A stretch of 22,889 bases of DNA from the NCBI GenBank assembly GCA_021784615.1, contig JAJYHU010000391.1:1-22889 (forward strand), written 5' to 3'. The position numbers and the translations under genes were made by a program. Positions 14,111-22,098 of this stretch are shown here, piece by piece (within the stretch, counting starts at the first letter, position 1; the number at the start of each line of letters is the position of its first letter). The DNA comes from Acidobacteriota bacterium (GTDB lineage Bacteria; Acidobacteriota; Terriglobia; UBA7540). Below the pieces are notes generated by a model, which saw nothing but the letters and a program-made list of their open reading frames with translations, did no database searches and was not told where the DNA came from.

Positions 14111-15556
14111 ATGAAAACCCGGGGAGACTTGCTTTCGCAGTCCGCTTCAAGTTCGGGCCGGAGAGATTTTCTCAAAGCTTCCGTGGCCGGCGTCGTTGGC
14201 GCCGCGCTGTCCTCGGACGCGGCCAAAAGCTCTCCTGCGCACGCGGCCCGGCGTCCCAACATCCTTTATATTCATTCCCACGATACCGGCCGCTTTACCA
14301 GCCCTTATGGTTATTCGGTTCCGACGCCCAACATCCAGCGCTTGTCGTCGGAAGGCGTTCTCTTCCGCCAGGTGTATTGCGCGGCTCCCACTTGTTCTCC
14401 CAGCCGGGCAAGCCTCCTTACGGGCGAGTGTCCGCACAGCAACGGGATGCTGGGACTGGTAAACCGCGGCTTCTCGATGACGCCAACGGGCTACGATCAC
14501 CACATCGTCCGGACGCTGCGGCGGGAGGCGGGATACTATTCAGCGTTAATCGGCCTTCAGCATATTGCCAAAGACCCCCACACAATCGGGTACGACCAGG
14601 TTGAAACTTTCGGGAGCAATTATGTCAAGCAGGTCACTCCGGCGGCCGTTCGATTCCTGCATTCGAGCCCCAAGCAGCCGTTCTGGCTGACGGTTGGCTA
14701 CCATGAAACTCACCGAACGTATCGCAAAGCGACTCCGGCCGATAATTGGCGCTGCATCGAGCCCCCGCCTCCGATTCCCGACGTTCCTGCCAGCCGGCAC
14801 GATATGGCCGACTTTCATGCCACCGTGCGCCAACTGGATTGGGGAGTTGGTGAAGTGCTGACGGCGCTGGAGGCAACGGGCCTTGCGGAAAACACTTTGG
14901 TTATTTCCACCACAGATCACGGCATCGCCTTCCCAACCATGAAGTGCAACCTTTATGACGGTGGGATGGGCGTCCATCTGGTCATGCGCGGCCCCGGAGG
15001 ATTCACAGGCGGCAAAGTTTGCGACTCGCTGATCTCGCAACTGGATCTGTATCCCACCCTATGCGAACTGCTCAAGATCAACCCGCCCGATTGGCTCCAG
15101 GGACGCTCATTCCTGCCCGTGCTGCGCGGCGAACGGCAGGAGATCAATGACGAGGTCTTTGCCGAAGTAAACTATCACGCGTCCTATGAACCCAAGCGCG
15201 CCGTGCGGACAAAAAGATGGAAGTACATCCGCCATTATGGAGGACGCCTTCATCCGGTTCTACCAAACTGCGATGACGGGCCGAGCAAAGCCTATTGGGT
15301 GCAAAATGGATGGGCCCGGCAGACCGTCGCTCCGGAAGCCTTGTACGATTTGCTCTTTGATCCCAATGAGCGAAACAACCTGGCTGGCGACGCGTCTCAT
15401 AGATCCATGTTGGAAGAGATGAGAAAGCGGCTGGACCGCTGGATGCGCGCGACCAACGATCCATTGCTGCACGGGCCTGTCCCGGCTCCTCGGGGCGCCA
15501 AGGTCACGGATCCCAATGCCATCTCGCCCCATGGCCCAGCCGAGATTGTTTCTTAA
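14111..15556 (+). CDS. Tat-exported sulfatase, N-sulfoglucosamine sulfohydrolase-like
   Basis: The 481-residue protein is a type I sulfatase. A twin-arginine signal, SGRRDFLKASVAGVVGAAL, covers residues 15-33. The active-site motif is CSPSR at 95-99, in APTCSPSRASLLTGE; Cys95 would be converted to formylglycine, here by a maturase acting before export of the folded enzyme. The CSPSRASLLTG and HSNGM blocks, and the DHGIAFPTMKCNLYDGG block (Asp269-His270), resemble heparan N-sulfatase (SGSH) and its bacterial relatives. The first metal site reads SHDTGRF (His57-Asp58), so His replaces the first of the two consecutive Asp residues common in sulfatases. The gene is 217 bp upstream of a GH20 hexosaminidase gene, which fits removal of sulfate from amino sugars before hydrolysis. 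The exact substrate is inferred. Confidence 0.88.
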   Translation: MKTRGDLLSQSASSSGRRDFLKASVAGVVGAALSSDAAKSSPAHAARRPNILYIHSHDTGRFTSPYGYSVPTPNIQRLSSEGVLFRQVYCAAPTCSPSRASLLTGECPHSNGMLGLVNRGFSMTPTGYDHHIVRTLRREAGYYSALIGLQHIAKDPHTIGYDQVETFGSNYVKQVTPAAVRFLHSSPKQPFWLTVGYHETHRTYRKATPADNWRCIEPPPPIPDVPASRHDMADFHATVRQLDWGVGEVLTALEATGLAENTLVISTTDHGIAFPTMKCNLYDGGMGVHLVMRGPGGFTGGKVCDSLISQLDLYPTLCELLKINPPDWLQGRSFLPVLRGERQEINDEVFAEVNYHASYEPKRAVRTKRWKYIRHYGGRLHPVLPNCDDGPSKAYWVQNGWARQTVAPEALYDLLFDPNERNNLAGDASHRSMLEEMRKRLDRWMRATNDPLLHGPVPAPRGAKVTDPNAISPHGPAEIVS

Positions 15557-15677
15557 GAGCGGACGCAGACGAGCCGCAAGGCCTGCAAACGGTTTGCCCG
15601 GTTTGGCAAGGTAAACCCGCCGTTGACCCAGCCCGTTTGCTCGCTACCCGGCAAGCCTCAAACCGCGCAGGCAATCC

Positions 15678-15706
15678 TTGACATGAGCAAGTAGACTGAC
15701 TACACT
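15678..15706 (+). promoter_or_regulatory. Sigma-70-type promoter for the GH20 gene
   Basis: A perfect -35 TTGACA (15678-15683) and a good -10 TACACT (15701-15706) are separated by exactly 17 bp. The -10 lies 67 bp before the ATG at 15774. The gene can therefore be transcribed apart from the sulfatase. Confidence 0.7.
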
Positions 15707-15773
15707 CGCTGTTTTCCAATGCTGTAAAACCGGCTTTGCGCCGGGTTATTCTCCAATCCCTCTGGAGGCCGTC

Positions 15774-17942
15774 ATGAAGCGATCGAATCTTTTCCGGTTT
15801 CGCACTCCGGCGCGCTGTTTGCTCTCATTCCTCATCGTGTTTGGCGCCTGCACTGTGACCAGCAACCTTCTGGCCATGCAGCCGCTGCTTATCCCCCAGC
15901 CTCGTTATCTGCAGAGCAAAGCGGAGCCGTTCCAGGTAAGTTCGAAGCTTGAGATTGTTCTTCTCTCGCCCTTCTCCCACCAGGATCGTTACGCGGCCGA
16001 GAGCATCCAGCGGGAACTTAAACTCGTTACCGGCCACCAGTTTCCTATTGTCGGCTTAACCGAGCCTCCCAAGGCAACGCCCGCCATCATCATGGGATTG
16101 TTCGGACAATCACAAGTGCGAACCTTGCTCGAAAGCCGGCACCTCAGCGCGGAAGGCATCGCCGGCCAGGGTTATGTTCTGGATGTTTCGGCCGGCAGCG
16201 TGCTGGTGGCGGGCAAAGACAGCGTAGGGTTGTTTTACGGCGCTCAGACGTTGCGCCAACTGGTGGTTCCGACCAGCAGCGGGGCCGAGATTCTGGGAGT
16301 GAGCGCGAGGGACTGGCCCGCCTTCAAATATCGCGGCGTCCAGGTTGACATGAGCCGCGGCCCCGTTCCCAAGCTCAGCTATCTGAAGGGCATCGTGCGC
16401 AGGATTGCGCAGTTCAAAATGAATCAACTGTACGTGTACATGGAAGACTCATTCCGGCTGAACGGACAGCCTCTTTGGGGTTTGCTCAGCGACACTCTGT
16501 CGCGCTCCGACTGGAACGACCTGGTGGCCTATGCGGCCCGCTATCACGTCACAATCGTGCCCTCAACGGAGGACTGCGGGCATCTGCATAAGGTCCTGCG
16601 GTTTGAGCAATACAGCGGACTCGCCGAGCGCCCGCACGGATATGTGCTGGCTCCCCAGGACCCGCGCGAACTCGACTTCCTCAACAACATGTACAAACAA
16701 ATAACGCCGGTCTTTCCGTCATCGATCTACCACATCGGCTGCGATGAAACCGCTGAACTCGGGAAAGGCCGGACCAAGCAGTTGGTCGCCCAAGAAGGCT
16801 ACGCAAAAGCCTACGTGGATAATCTCGTCCGGGTCGCGAAACTGGTAGAGAGTTACAACAAGCAGGTCCTGTTCTGGGGTGACATCGCTACAGAGCATCC
16901 TGAGATGATTTCCAGCCTGCCCAAGAATCTGATTGTGGCGAGCTGGACCTATGGCGCCGAAAAAAGTTACCAACGCTGGCTGAAACCTTTTGCTGGCTCC
17001 GGAATGAAGATCTTCGTTTGTCCGTGGGTCGGCAACACGGGCTTGATGGTGCCCGACTACGAAGAAGCCGCTTACAACATTCGAGTCTTCCTCCGCGACG
17101 GCAAAAAGGATGGCGCTATCGGCACCATCATCACGGTGTGGAATGATGACGGCGAAACTCTCTACGGCCCCAACTGGTGGGCCATCATCTACGGCGCGGC
17201 TTGCGCCTGGGAACCCGGCAGCCCCAGCGTCAAAGAATTCAACCGGAAATACGACTGGGCTTTTTACCGAAATACCGACCACCGGTTTGCGACGGCCATT
17301 ATGGAACTGAGCCATCTCAATGAGGTGATGCGCGCCGGAAAGGCCGTGGAAACCTACGACATGGGCTATGGCGGCGCCGGCGACAACTTGTTTTGGCAAA
17401 ATCCATTCTCGCCCGCCGGACGCAAGTCCGTCGAGAAAGATCTGCCCGTTGCCTCGCTCATTCGCCTGACAGCCGAACACTCTTATACGGTGATGGTGGA
17501 CAGTGCGTCACGGGCCAAACGCAATAGCGGCACGCTCGCAAGCCTTGAGTTTGCCGCACTAAGGCTTGATGCGCTCGGCATGCGTTACCAATACGCGCAG
17601 GAGATTTCCGAGCGCTACATGGACGCTCTCCAGCAGGCCCAGTCGAACAAGGGCGGCCTCGTCGGGAGCGATCTCTCTGACATCACCTCCACCAACGGAC
17701 GCCTTGAAGACCTTCGCGATTACACAACCCGGCTCGAGGAAATGTACCGCCAGCTCTGGCTGAGTGAGAATCTGCCCACCTGGATGCCCAACATCCTCGA
17801 TCGTTACCGGCGAAACGGCGACTTGTGGCTGGACCTCATGGAAAAGTTCTCAACGATTCGGAGCAACTACGGGCAGGGTCAGCCGCTTCCTTCACCCGAG
17901 TCACTGGGGCTGCCGATCGGGCCGCAAAGCGGACAGCCGTAG
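15774..17942 (+). CDS. Glycoside hydrolase family 20 (beta-N-acetylhexosaminidase)
   Basis: The 722-residue exported protein has an N-terminal signal region (CLLSFLIVFGACTVTSNLLA; the FGAC stretch is only a weak lipobox). Residues 38-170 form the GH20b-type beta domain (LIPQPRYLQ, then SVGLFYGAQTLRQLV). The catalytic barrel starts at FKYRGVQVDMSRGP (184-197). The catalytic Asp-Glu pair is Asp324-Glu325 in YHIGCDETAELGKG; the preceding Cys replaces the more usual Gly or Ala. About 330 further residues include a Trp-rich NWWAIIYGAACAWEPG segment and a helical C-terminus. GH20 enzymes release terminal N-acetylglucosamine or N-acetylgalactosamine by substrate-assisted catalysis. TGGAGG lies before the ATG. 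With the sulfatase upstream, a role in degrading sulfated amino-sugar polymers is plausible. Confidence 0.9.
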   Translation: MKRSNLFRFRTPARCLLSFLIVFGACTVTSNLLAMQPLLIPQPRYLQSKAEPFQVSSKLEIVLLSPFSHQDRYAAESIQRELKLVTGHQFPIVGLTEPPKATPAIIMGLFGQSQVRTLLESRHLSAEGIAGQGYVLDVSAGSVLVAGKDSVGLFYGAQTLRQLVVPTSSGAEILGVSARDWPAFKYRGVQVDMSRGPVPKLSYLKGIVRRIAQFKMNQLYVYMEDSFRLNGQPLWGLLSDTLSRSDWNDLVAYAARYHVTIVPSTEDCGHLHKVLRFEQYSGLAERPHGYVLAPQDPRELDFLNNMYKQITPVFPSSIYHIGCDETAELGKGRTKQLVAQEGYAKAYVDNLVRVAKLVESYNKQVLFWGDIATEHPEMISSLPKNLIVASWTYGAEKSYQRWLKPFAGSGMKIFVCPWVGNTGLMVPDYEEAAYNIRVFLRDGKKDGAIGTIITVWNDDGETLYGPNWWAIIYGAACAWEPGSPSVKEFNRKYDWAFYRNTDHRFATAIMELSHLNEVMRAGKAVETYDMGYGGAGDNLFWQNPFSPAGRKSVEKDLPVASLIRLTAEHSYTVMVDSASRAKRNSGTLASLEFAALRLDALGMRYQYAQEISERYMDALQQAQSNKGGLVGSDLSDITSTNGRLEDLRDYTTRLEEMYRQLWLSENLPTWMPNILDRYRRNGDLWLDLMEKFSTIRSNYGQGQPLPSPESLGLPIGPQSGQP

Positions 17943-17959
17943 TCGTTCCGCAAGCCAAC

Positions 17960-17998
17960 TTGTAACTACTTGTAACTACGGCTGTTGTAACTACGGCT
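17960..17998. repeat. Short direct repeats after the GH20 gene
   Basis: TTGTAACTAC occurs three times (17960-17969, 17970-17979, 17985-17994). The second and third copies extend to TTGTAACTACGGCT, forming a 15-bp tandem unit. The array lies between the GH20 stop and the parvulin gene. Confidence 0.75.
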
Positions 17999-18070
17999 CG
18001 CCAAAGGAAGGTCCCCCATGGTAACATTAATCATTTGACTTTAAGACGGAAACTTGGAGGGGACGTAACC

Positions 18071-19063
18071 ATGAAAGTTTACTTTTCTAGCATAGCGAAA
18101 ACGGCGCTCAGAGCAGTTTTCGCGGGAGCATTGTCCGGTCTGGTCTGTTTTGGCCAGAGCACTTCCCGGCCGAGCTCGCCAAAAGCCAGCTCCGCTCGAA
18201 GTCAAACGGCGGCTGCGTCCGCTTCCTCGCCCCAAAAGATTGTGATGACCGTCGGCAACGTTAAGGTCACCAGGGCCGAGATGGATTTCCTCATTCAGAA
18301 TCTCAACCCGCAACTGCGGCAAGCTGTGGCCGCCCAGGGACGCGGCTCCTTGGGGCAGGAATATTCTCTGATGATTTTGCTTTCCCAAAAGGCGGTACGC
18401 GACCATCTGGACGCCTCGCCGGACCTCCAGCGAGAGATCGCTCTCCAAACACACCAGACGCTCGCCCAGGCTGAGTATCGGAACCTGGAGAGCCACACCA
18501 GCGTCAATCCCGAAGAAATCAGCACCTTCTACACGGCCCACAAGGAAGATTTTGAAGTGGCCAGCATCCGTGAGTTTGTCGTCAGGAAAAAGGCGGCGGA
18601 CGCCAAAGCCGACGACCCGGGCCTTTCCCCAGAAGACGCCAAGGCTCGCCTCGATTCCATTCGCAAGGCCATTGTCGCCGGAACGGCCATCGATCAGGTC
18701 GCAAAGCGGTTTGACGTGCCCAACGTCGTCATGGTTGAGCCTGAACCCCGCACGATACACCGGGGACAGTTGCTGCCCGCCCTGGACAAGCAGGCGTTTG
18801 AGCTTAGCGCCAACCAGTTCTCGGAACCCGTGGACACTCCGCACGCGCTCGTCGAAATCCAAGTTATCTCTCATCAGCAGCCCGAGTTGAAAGATGTTTC
18901 AGCGGAAATTGGGAACACTCTGCGTCAGCAAAAGGTCCAGGCTGCTTTAGATGATCTGAAGGCTAAGGCAAATATTTGGATGGATCCTGATTATTTCAGG
19001 TCTGCAACCGCCTCCGAGGCAGCCACCCCGGGCGCGGCCCCTGAAACTCCGGCACACCCGTAA
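18071..19063 (+). CDS. Secreted SurA/PrsA-like parvulin-type peptidyl-prolyl isomerase
   Basis: The 330-residue protein has a signal peptide (ALRAVFAGALSGLVCFGQS, about 12-30), a Ser/Ala-rich linker, a helical SurA-N-like chaperone region (about 56-150; VTRAEMDFLIQNLNPQLRQ and QEYSLMILLSQKAVRDHL), and a divergent PpiC/rotamase domain (about 161-267; VASIREFVVRKK, then RGQLLPALDKQAFEL and a VEIQVISHQQP strand). A low-complexity Ala/Pro tail follows. Proteins of this shape help fold outer-membrane or secreted proteins in the periplasm. The rotamase part lacks several consensus residues, so chaperone function without isomerase activity is possible. The ATG at 18071 is preceded by GGAGGGGA; a TTG at 18035 is also in frame. 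The gene is on the same strand as the GH20 gene, 128 bp after it. Confidence 0.82.
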   Translation: MKVYFSSIAKTALRAVFAGALSGLVCFGQSTSRPSSPKASSARSQTAAASASSPQKIVMTVGNVKVTRAEMDFLIQNLNPQLRQAVAAQGRGSLGQEYSLMILLSQKAVRDHLDASPDLQREIALQTHQTLAQAEYRNLESHTSVNPEEISTFYTAHKEDFEVASIREFVVRKKAADAKADDPGLSPEDAKARLDSIRKAIVAGTAIDQVAKRFDVPNVVMVEPEPRTIHRGQLLPALDKQAFELSANQFSEPVDTPHALVEIQVISHQQPELKDVSAEIGNTLRQQKVQAALDDLKAKANIWMDPDYFRSATASEAATPGAAPETPAHP

Positions 19064-19157
19064 CCCGCAAGACGTTTTGTAATCCGAGGGCGGTCTTTTC
19101 CGGAGCTAAGCAACAATTAAGGTTTTCCAACATAACTTTTTTTTATGGTTGGGAAAA

Positions 19158-19248
19158 GTATCAACAGGTTTGTTGAAAAGCTTGTGGAAAAACCGCCTCT
19201 TCTACCACCCAAACTTCAGAGTGGAAAAGGTTTTGCACTCTTTGCACA
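19158..19248. promoter_or_regulatory. Cluster of DnaA-box-like 9-mers (candidate origin or DnaA-binding region)
   Basis: Six 9-mers resemble TTWTNCACA within 91 bp: 19158-19166 plus (7/9), 19171-19179 minus (TTTTCAACA, 8/9), 19183-19191 minus (TTTTCCACA, 9/9), 19220-19228 minus (TTTTCCACT, 8/9), 19231-19239 plus (TTTTGCACT, 8/9) and 19240-19248 plus (CTTTGCACA, 8/9). Spacing is regular at 9-13 bp inside two groups of three. An adjacent T-rich tract could serve for unwinding. No dnaA or dnaN gene is in the window, so origin function is speculative. Confidence 0.4.
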
Positions 19249-19458
19249 ACTGTTAAGCATATTTGCCCCCCTGAAACCTTCCGCGCCCAGGCGCGCCTAT
19301 AGCCGGATAAAAAAAGTAACGAAAGCAAGATTAGAAGGTTCTGAGTTTATCGCTTCAAGGCCCTGAGTTGCCGGGAATCCTCGTAACAGGCACAGGGAAT
19401 TTCTGTGAAGCCATGCGGCGGGCGTTATAAGGAAGTTTGAGCGGGGAGGAACATCCGG

Positions 19459-19516
19459 AGCCGGCAAAATCCCGCGCTTCATCGCATCCGCGCCACGACG
19501 CTTGCCGGCTGTTTTT
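19459..19516 (+). terminator. Terminator-like hairpin with T-run
   Basis: AGCCGGCAA (19459-19467) pairs perfectly with TTGCCGGCT (19502-19510), followed by GTTTTTT. The loop is 34 nt and partly GC-rich. On the plus strand it could end the parvulin transcript about 450 bp downstream of its stop, or an unrecognised small RNA. On the minus strand no T-run follows, so it is not the terminator of the gene ending at 19528. Confidence 0.5.
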
Positions 19517-19527
19517 TCAACCGAATG

Positions 19528-19926
19528 CTAAAGCTGGGGCCGCGGTTTTCTGAGTTGCACCTCAATCAGCTGATTATTCTTCTTGATCTCATAGACCTTT
19601 CCAAAACTTTCATGGTCGGGCGCCGTAATCATCAGGGTAACCTCGCCCATGGGCACAAACGGGAAACTACCCCGGCCATTTTTATCCGTCTTTGCGGTAT
19701 AGGAAACGATTTCCGGGCGCCGAAGAAAGCCCCCTGCCTTGCGATACCTTAGCGTCAGGTGGGCCTGGTAGAGGGGATCACCCGTCTTGGCATCCTTGAC
19801 GATCACCTGGACCGTCGCTTGCTGAGCAGCCATCAGGCGGCCCGGCATCACTGTCCCCACGCTCAAAGCAAGGAACACTCCCAGCCCCAACAGCCTATGT
19901 GCTTTCAATTGTTTCTGTCCCCGCAC
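19528..19926 (-). CDS. Small secreted carboxypeptidase-regulatory-like (beta-sandwich) protein
   Basis: The 132-residue product has a signal peptide (LLGLGVFLALSVGTVMPGRLMA, about 12-33) followed by one domain of about 95 residues. The segment QATVQVIVKDAKTGDPLYQAHLTLRY, then TAKTDKNGRGSFPFVPMGEVTLMITAPDHE, has the pattern of carboxypeptidase-D regulatory-like domains: a V-V-D-x-x-TGxP opening, a TDxxGxFxF core and a GxYxLxIxxxGxx-like end. Such domains are extracellular and structural rather than enzymatic. The GTG start at 19926 is preceded by GGAGGAGG, which makes the start convincing. It is divergent from the PLP enzyme gene. Its partner is unknown. Confidence 0.78.
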   Translation of the reverse strand: MRGQKQLKAHRLLGLGVFLALSVGTVMPGRLMAAQQATVQVIVKDAKTGDPLYQAHLTLRYRKAGGFLRRPEIVSYTAKTDKNGRGSFPFVPMGEVTLMITAPDHESFGKVYEIKKNNQLIEVQLRKPRPQL

Positions 19927-20109
19927 GGTTCCTCCTCCGCATCCGTCGATGCTATATTAAGTTTTATCACAAAAGACGTGTCGGTTGCCGTGTTCTTGTG
20001 CCGGAGCCTGAGCCTGCCCGCGACATTGACAGGAGGCAAGGCATCGAAAATTTGAAACAGAGTCGAAAATCTGCCGCCAAGCAAAGGGCTGTCCGCCCGG
20101 AAAGGCAAT

Positions 20110-21249
20110 ATGGGATTCTCTACAGATGCAATTCACGCCGGCCAGGAGCCTGATCCTTCCACGGGGGCCATTATTGTTCCCATCTACCAGACGTCCACCT
20201 TCGTGCAGGAAGAACTGGGAAAAAATAAAGGCTACGAATACGCGCGCACGTCAAACCCCACGCGCGCCGCGCTTGAGCACAATCTGGCGGTGCTCGAAGC
20301 AGGACGCTTTGGTTTCGCCTTTGCTTCTGGGATGGCGGCGATCAATGCCGTGCTCAGCCTGCTCAAGGCGGGCGACCACGTTGTGGCCGGACGGAACGTC
20401 TACGGAGGCACATTCCGCCTGTTTGAGCGGGTTCTCAGGAACTTTGGGCTGACTTTCACCTATGTCGACACCACCCGCCTGGAAGCGGTGTCGGAAGCAA
20501 TGGAAGATTCCACCCGCCTGCTATTCCTTGAAACTCCCACCAATCCCATCATGGAGATCACTGATCTCACGGCAGCCTCCGCCCTCGCCCGCCAGCGGAA
20601 CGTCCTGGTTGTGGTTGACAACACCTTCATGAGCCCCTGCCTGCAGCGGCCGCTTGAACTGGGAGCCGACATGGTAGTCCACAGCACCACCAAGTACCTG
20701 AACGGCCACAGCGACGGCGTCGGAGGCGCTGTCGTGCTGAACGACGCGCCGCTGGCGGAACGCTTGAAGTTCATTCAAAACGCCGCCGGAGCGGTGCTGG
20801 GCCCCATGGACAGTTGGTTGGTGCTGCGCGGAGTAAAAACGCTGGCCGTCCGCATGCGCCAGCACACCGCAAACGGCATGGCGGTCGCCGAATACCTCCA
20901 CAAACATCCCAAGGTGAAGAAAGTCAACTATCCAGGCCTTCCATCCCACCCTCAGCATGCTTTGGCCCAAAAGCAAATGAAAGGCTCAGGGGGCATGCTC
21001 TCTTTTGATACGGGATCAATGGAAAACGCCCGGAAGCTCCTGAAGGCCGTGCGGTTGTGCTCGCTTGCAGAGAGCCTGGGCGGGGTCGAGACGCTCATCT
21101 CGCATCCCGCTTCCATGACCCACGCGAGCGTCCCGCCCGAAGACCGCAAGCGCCTGGGAATTACGGACGGCCTGGTGCGGATTTCCGTGGGAATCGAGGA
21201 CGTCGAAGACTTGATCGCAGATTTGGACCAGGCGCTGGCGAAAATTTGA
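20110..21249 (+). CDS. Cystathionine gamma-synthase/lyase-type PLP enzyme
   Basis: The 379-residue protein is a Cys/Met-metabolism PLP-dependent enzyme of fold type I, cytoplasmic and normally tetrameric. Visible landmarks are TxAIHAGQEPDPSTGA at the N-terminus, YEYARTSNPT (Tyr44, Arg46, contacting PLP phosphate from a neighbouring subunit), ASGMAAINAVL (72-82), Asp170 in VVDNTF (pyridine nitrogen), and the Schiff-base Lys195 in HSTTKYLNGHSD. The C-terminal SLGGVETLISHPASMTHA block contains the substrate-carboxylate region. Length is normal. Cystathionine gamma-synthase, gamma-lyase, beta-lyase and O-acetylhomoserine sulfhydrylase cannot be separated with certainty; the short N-terminus and the GVETLISHPASMTHASVPPE end favour gamma-synthase or gamma-lyase. 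The ATG at 20110 follows GGAAAGG. No other methionine genes are adjacent. Confidence 0.9.
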   Translation: MGFSTDAIHAGQEPDPSTGAIIVPIYQTSTFVQEELGKNKGYEYARTSNPTRAALEHNLAVLEAGRFGFAFASGMAAINAVLSLLKAGDHVVAGRNVYGGTFRLFERVLRNFGLTFTYVDTTRLEAVSEAMEDSTRLLFLETPTNPIMEITDLTAASALARQRNVLVVVDNTFMSPCLQRPLELGADMVVHSTTKYLNGHSDGVGGAVVLNDAPLAERLKFIQNAAGAVLGPMDSWLVLRGVKTLAVRMRQHTANGMAVAEYLHKHPKVKKVNYPGLPSHPQHALAQKQMKGSGGMLSFDTGSMENARKLLKAVRLCSLAESLGGVETLISHPASMTHASVPPEDRKRLGITDGLVRISVGIEDVEDLIADLDQALAKI

Positions 21250-21338
21250 AACACGGTGGCCGGTGTGATATGTTGACACACTCACACGCATCGCAAAGCT
21301 GACAATGTATTCACCGGCCGGGTCCATAAGGGGGCGAG

Positions 21339-21899
21339 CTACCCGCCTGCCTGGGCGTTAACGTAAAGCAGGTTCACTTTCGGCTGAATAGTCCAAACAC
21401 CGATGGGGAAAAACCAGAGGAGCAGAAAAGGACCGACATGGTCGTAAAACGACGCTGGCCTGCTGCCCTGAGCGAACATCAGGCTCCTCGAGGCGAAGTA
21501 CACGTCATAAAACATGCACACCCCCGCAAGCAGGTTGGGCAGAATATCCAGCGCGGGGGAGACGTACGCGCTGCCCACAAGGGAGGGTCCAAACGCGACG
21601 CCGTAAAGCACGGGATAAACGCTGGCGAAGGCCAGCAACCTCGTGCGCCTTCTCAGTGATGGATCGGCGACGGAATTGAGAAACACACCCAACGACCAGA
21701 TCCAGGAGTAGATGGAGATGAGGCATAGCGCCCAAATGCCCATGAGCGGCGCGAGTTCCAAAAAGTCGGCCGGCGAGCTAAAAGTTGATGGAACCGCGAA
21801 AAGAAACGGCGCCACGATGACAAGGGAGAGCGGACCGAAGGTCATAAGGAAGATTTGCCAGTGCTTCGCGCGCAAAAAAAACGCAGCAATGCAACTCAT
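21339..21899 (-). CDS. Small integral membrane protein
   Basis: The 186-residue product has no named function. It begins MSCIAAFFLRAKHWQIFLMTFGP and has about four to five hydrophobic segments: SLVIVAPFLFAV (about 24-35), APLMGIWALCLISIYSWIWSLGVFL (about 49-73), LLAFASVYPVLYGVAF (about 86-101), a weaker one around LLAGVCMFYDVYF, and FLLLWFFPIGVWTI near the C-terminus. The FFLRAKHWQIF start is, as I recall, common among uncharacterised membrane proteins of acidobacteria. The ATG at 21899 has AGGAGG 11 nt upstream; in-frame ATGs at 21929 and 21980 have no good site. The gene is 199 bp downstream of the MNT-HEPN gene on the same strand and converges with the PLP enzyme gene. Confidence 0.72.
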   Translation of the reverse strand: MSCIAAFFLRAKHWQIFLMTFGPLSLVIVAPFLFAVPSTFSSPADFLELAPLMGIWALCLISIYSWIWSLGVFLNSVADPSLRRRTRLLAFASVYPVLYGVAFGPSLVGSAYVSPALDILPNLLAGVCMFYDVYFASRSLMFAQGSRPASFYDHVGPFLLLWFFPIGVWTIQPKVNLLYVNAQAGG

Positions 21900-22098
21900 C
21901 CGCGGGAGAACCTCCTTGACCGCTGACATTCCAACACCAAACGCAGCGCCGGTCAATTGAAAACGTCGGGCCGAATGCAACCGATGTTGTCAGCCTCGGT
22001 GTTCCGCTCACTCAAAAATCGTCGCCACCTTTGCCAGAACTTCGTTGAGGATGGTTTCTGGGACGGCTTCCAATCTCCTGCCGTGACGCGCGCCGCGC

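Larger units (their letters stand above)
19064..19527. other. 464-bp non-coding region with DnaA-box-like cluster and a hairpin
   Basis: No gene was found between the parvulin gene and the convergent gene ending at 19528. The left half is AT-richer than its surroundings and holds a T8 tract (19137-19144), an imperfect inverted repeat (19123-19135 with 19143-19157) and the DnaA-box-like cluster. The right half ends with a hairpin and T-run at 19459-19516. Between 19260 and 19458 I see nothing definite, although a small RNA gene ending at that hairpin cannot be excluded. Confidence 0.55.

Noticed and set aside
17960..17998. CRISPR-like repeats
   Set aside because: The units are 10-15 bp, almost directly abutting, without spacers, and no cas gene is present.
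19123..19157. Inverted repeat TTTTCCAACATAA / TTATGGTTGGGAAAA as terminator of the parvulin gene
   Set aside because: The T-tract lies in the loop rather than after the stem, and the stem has bulges; it is described instead as part of the DnaA-box-like region.
21258..21320. 8-bp inverted repeat GGCCGGTG / CACCGGCC between the PLP enzyme and membrane protein genes
   Set aside because: The loop is 47 nt and no T-run follows on either strand, so a terminator call is not supported.
22009..22074. About 20 residues on the minus strand (LEAVPETILNEVLAKVATIF) after the MNT-HEPN gene
   Set aside because: It looks helix-like and has a TTG after AGGAGA, but it is too short to assign and has no supporting homology; it could be a leftover of a neighbouring gene.
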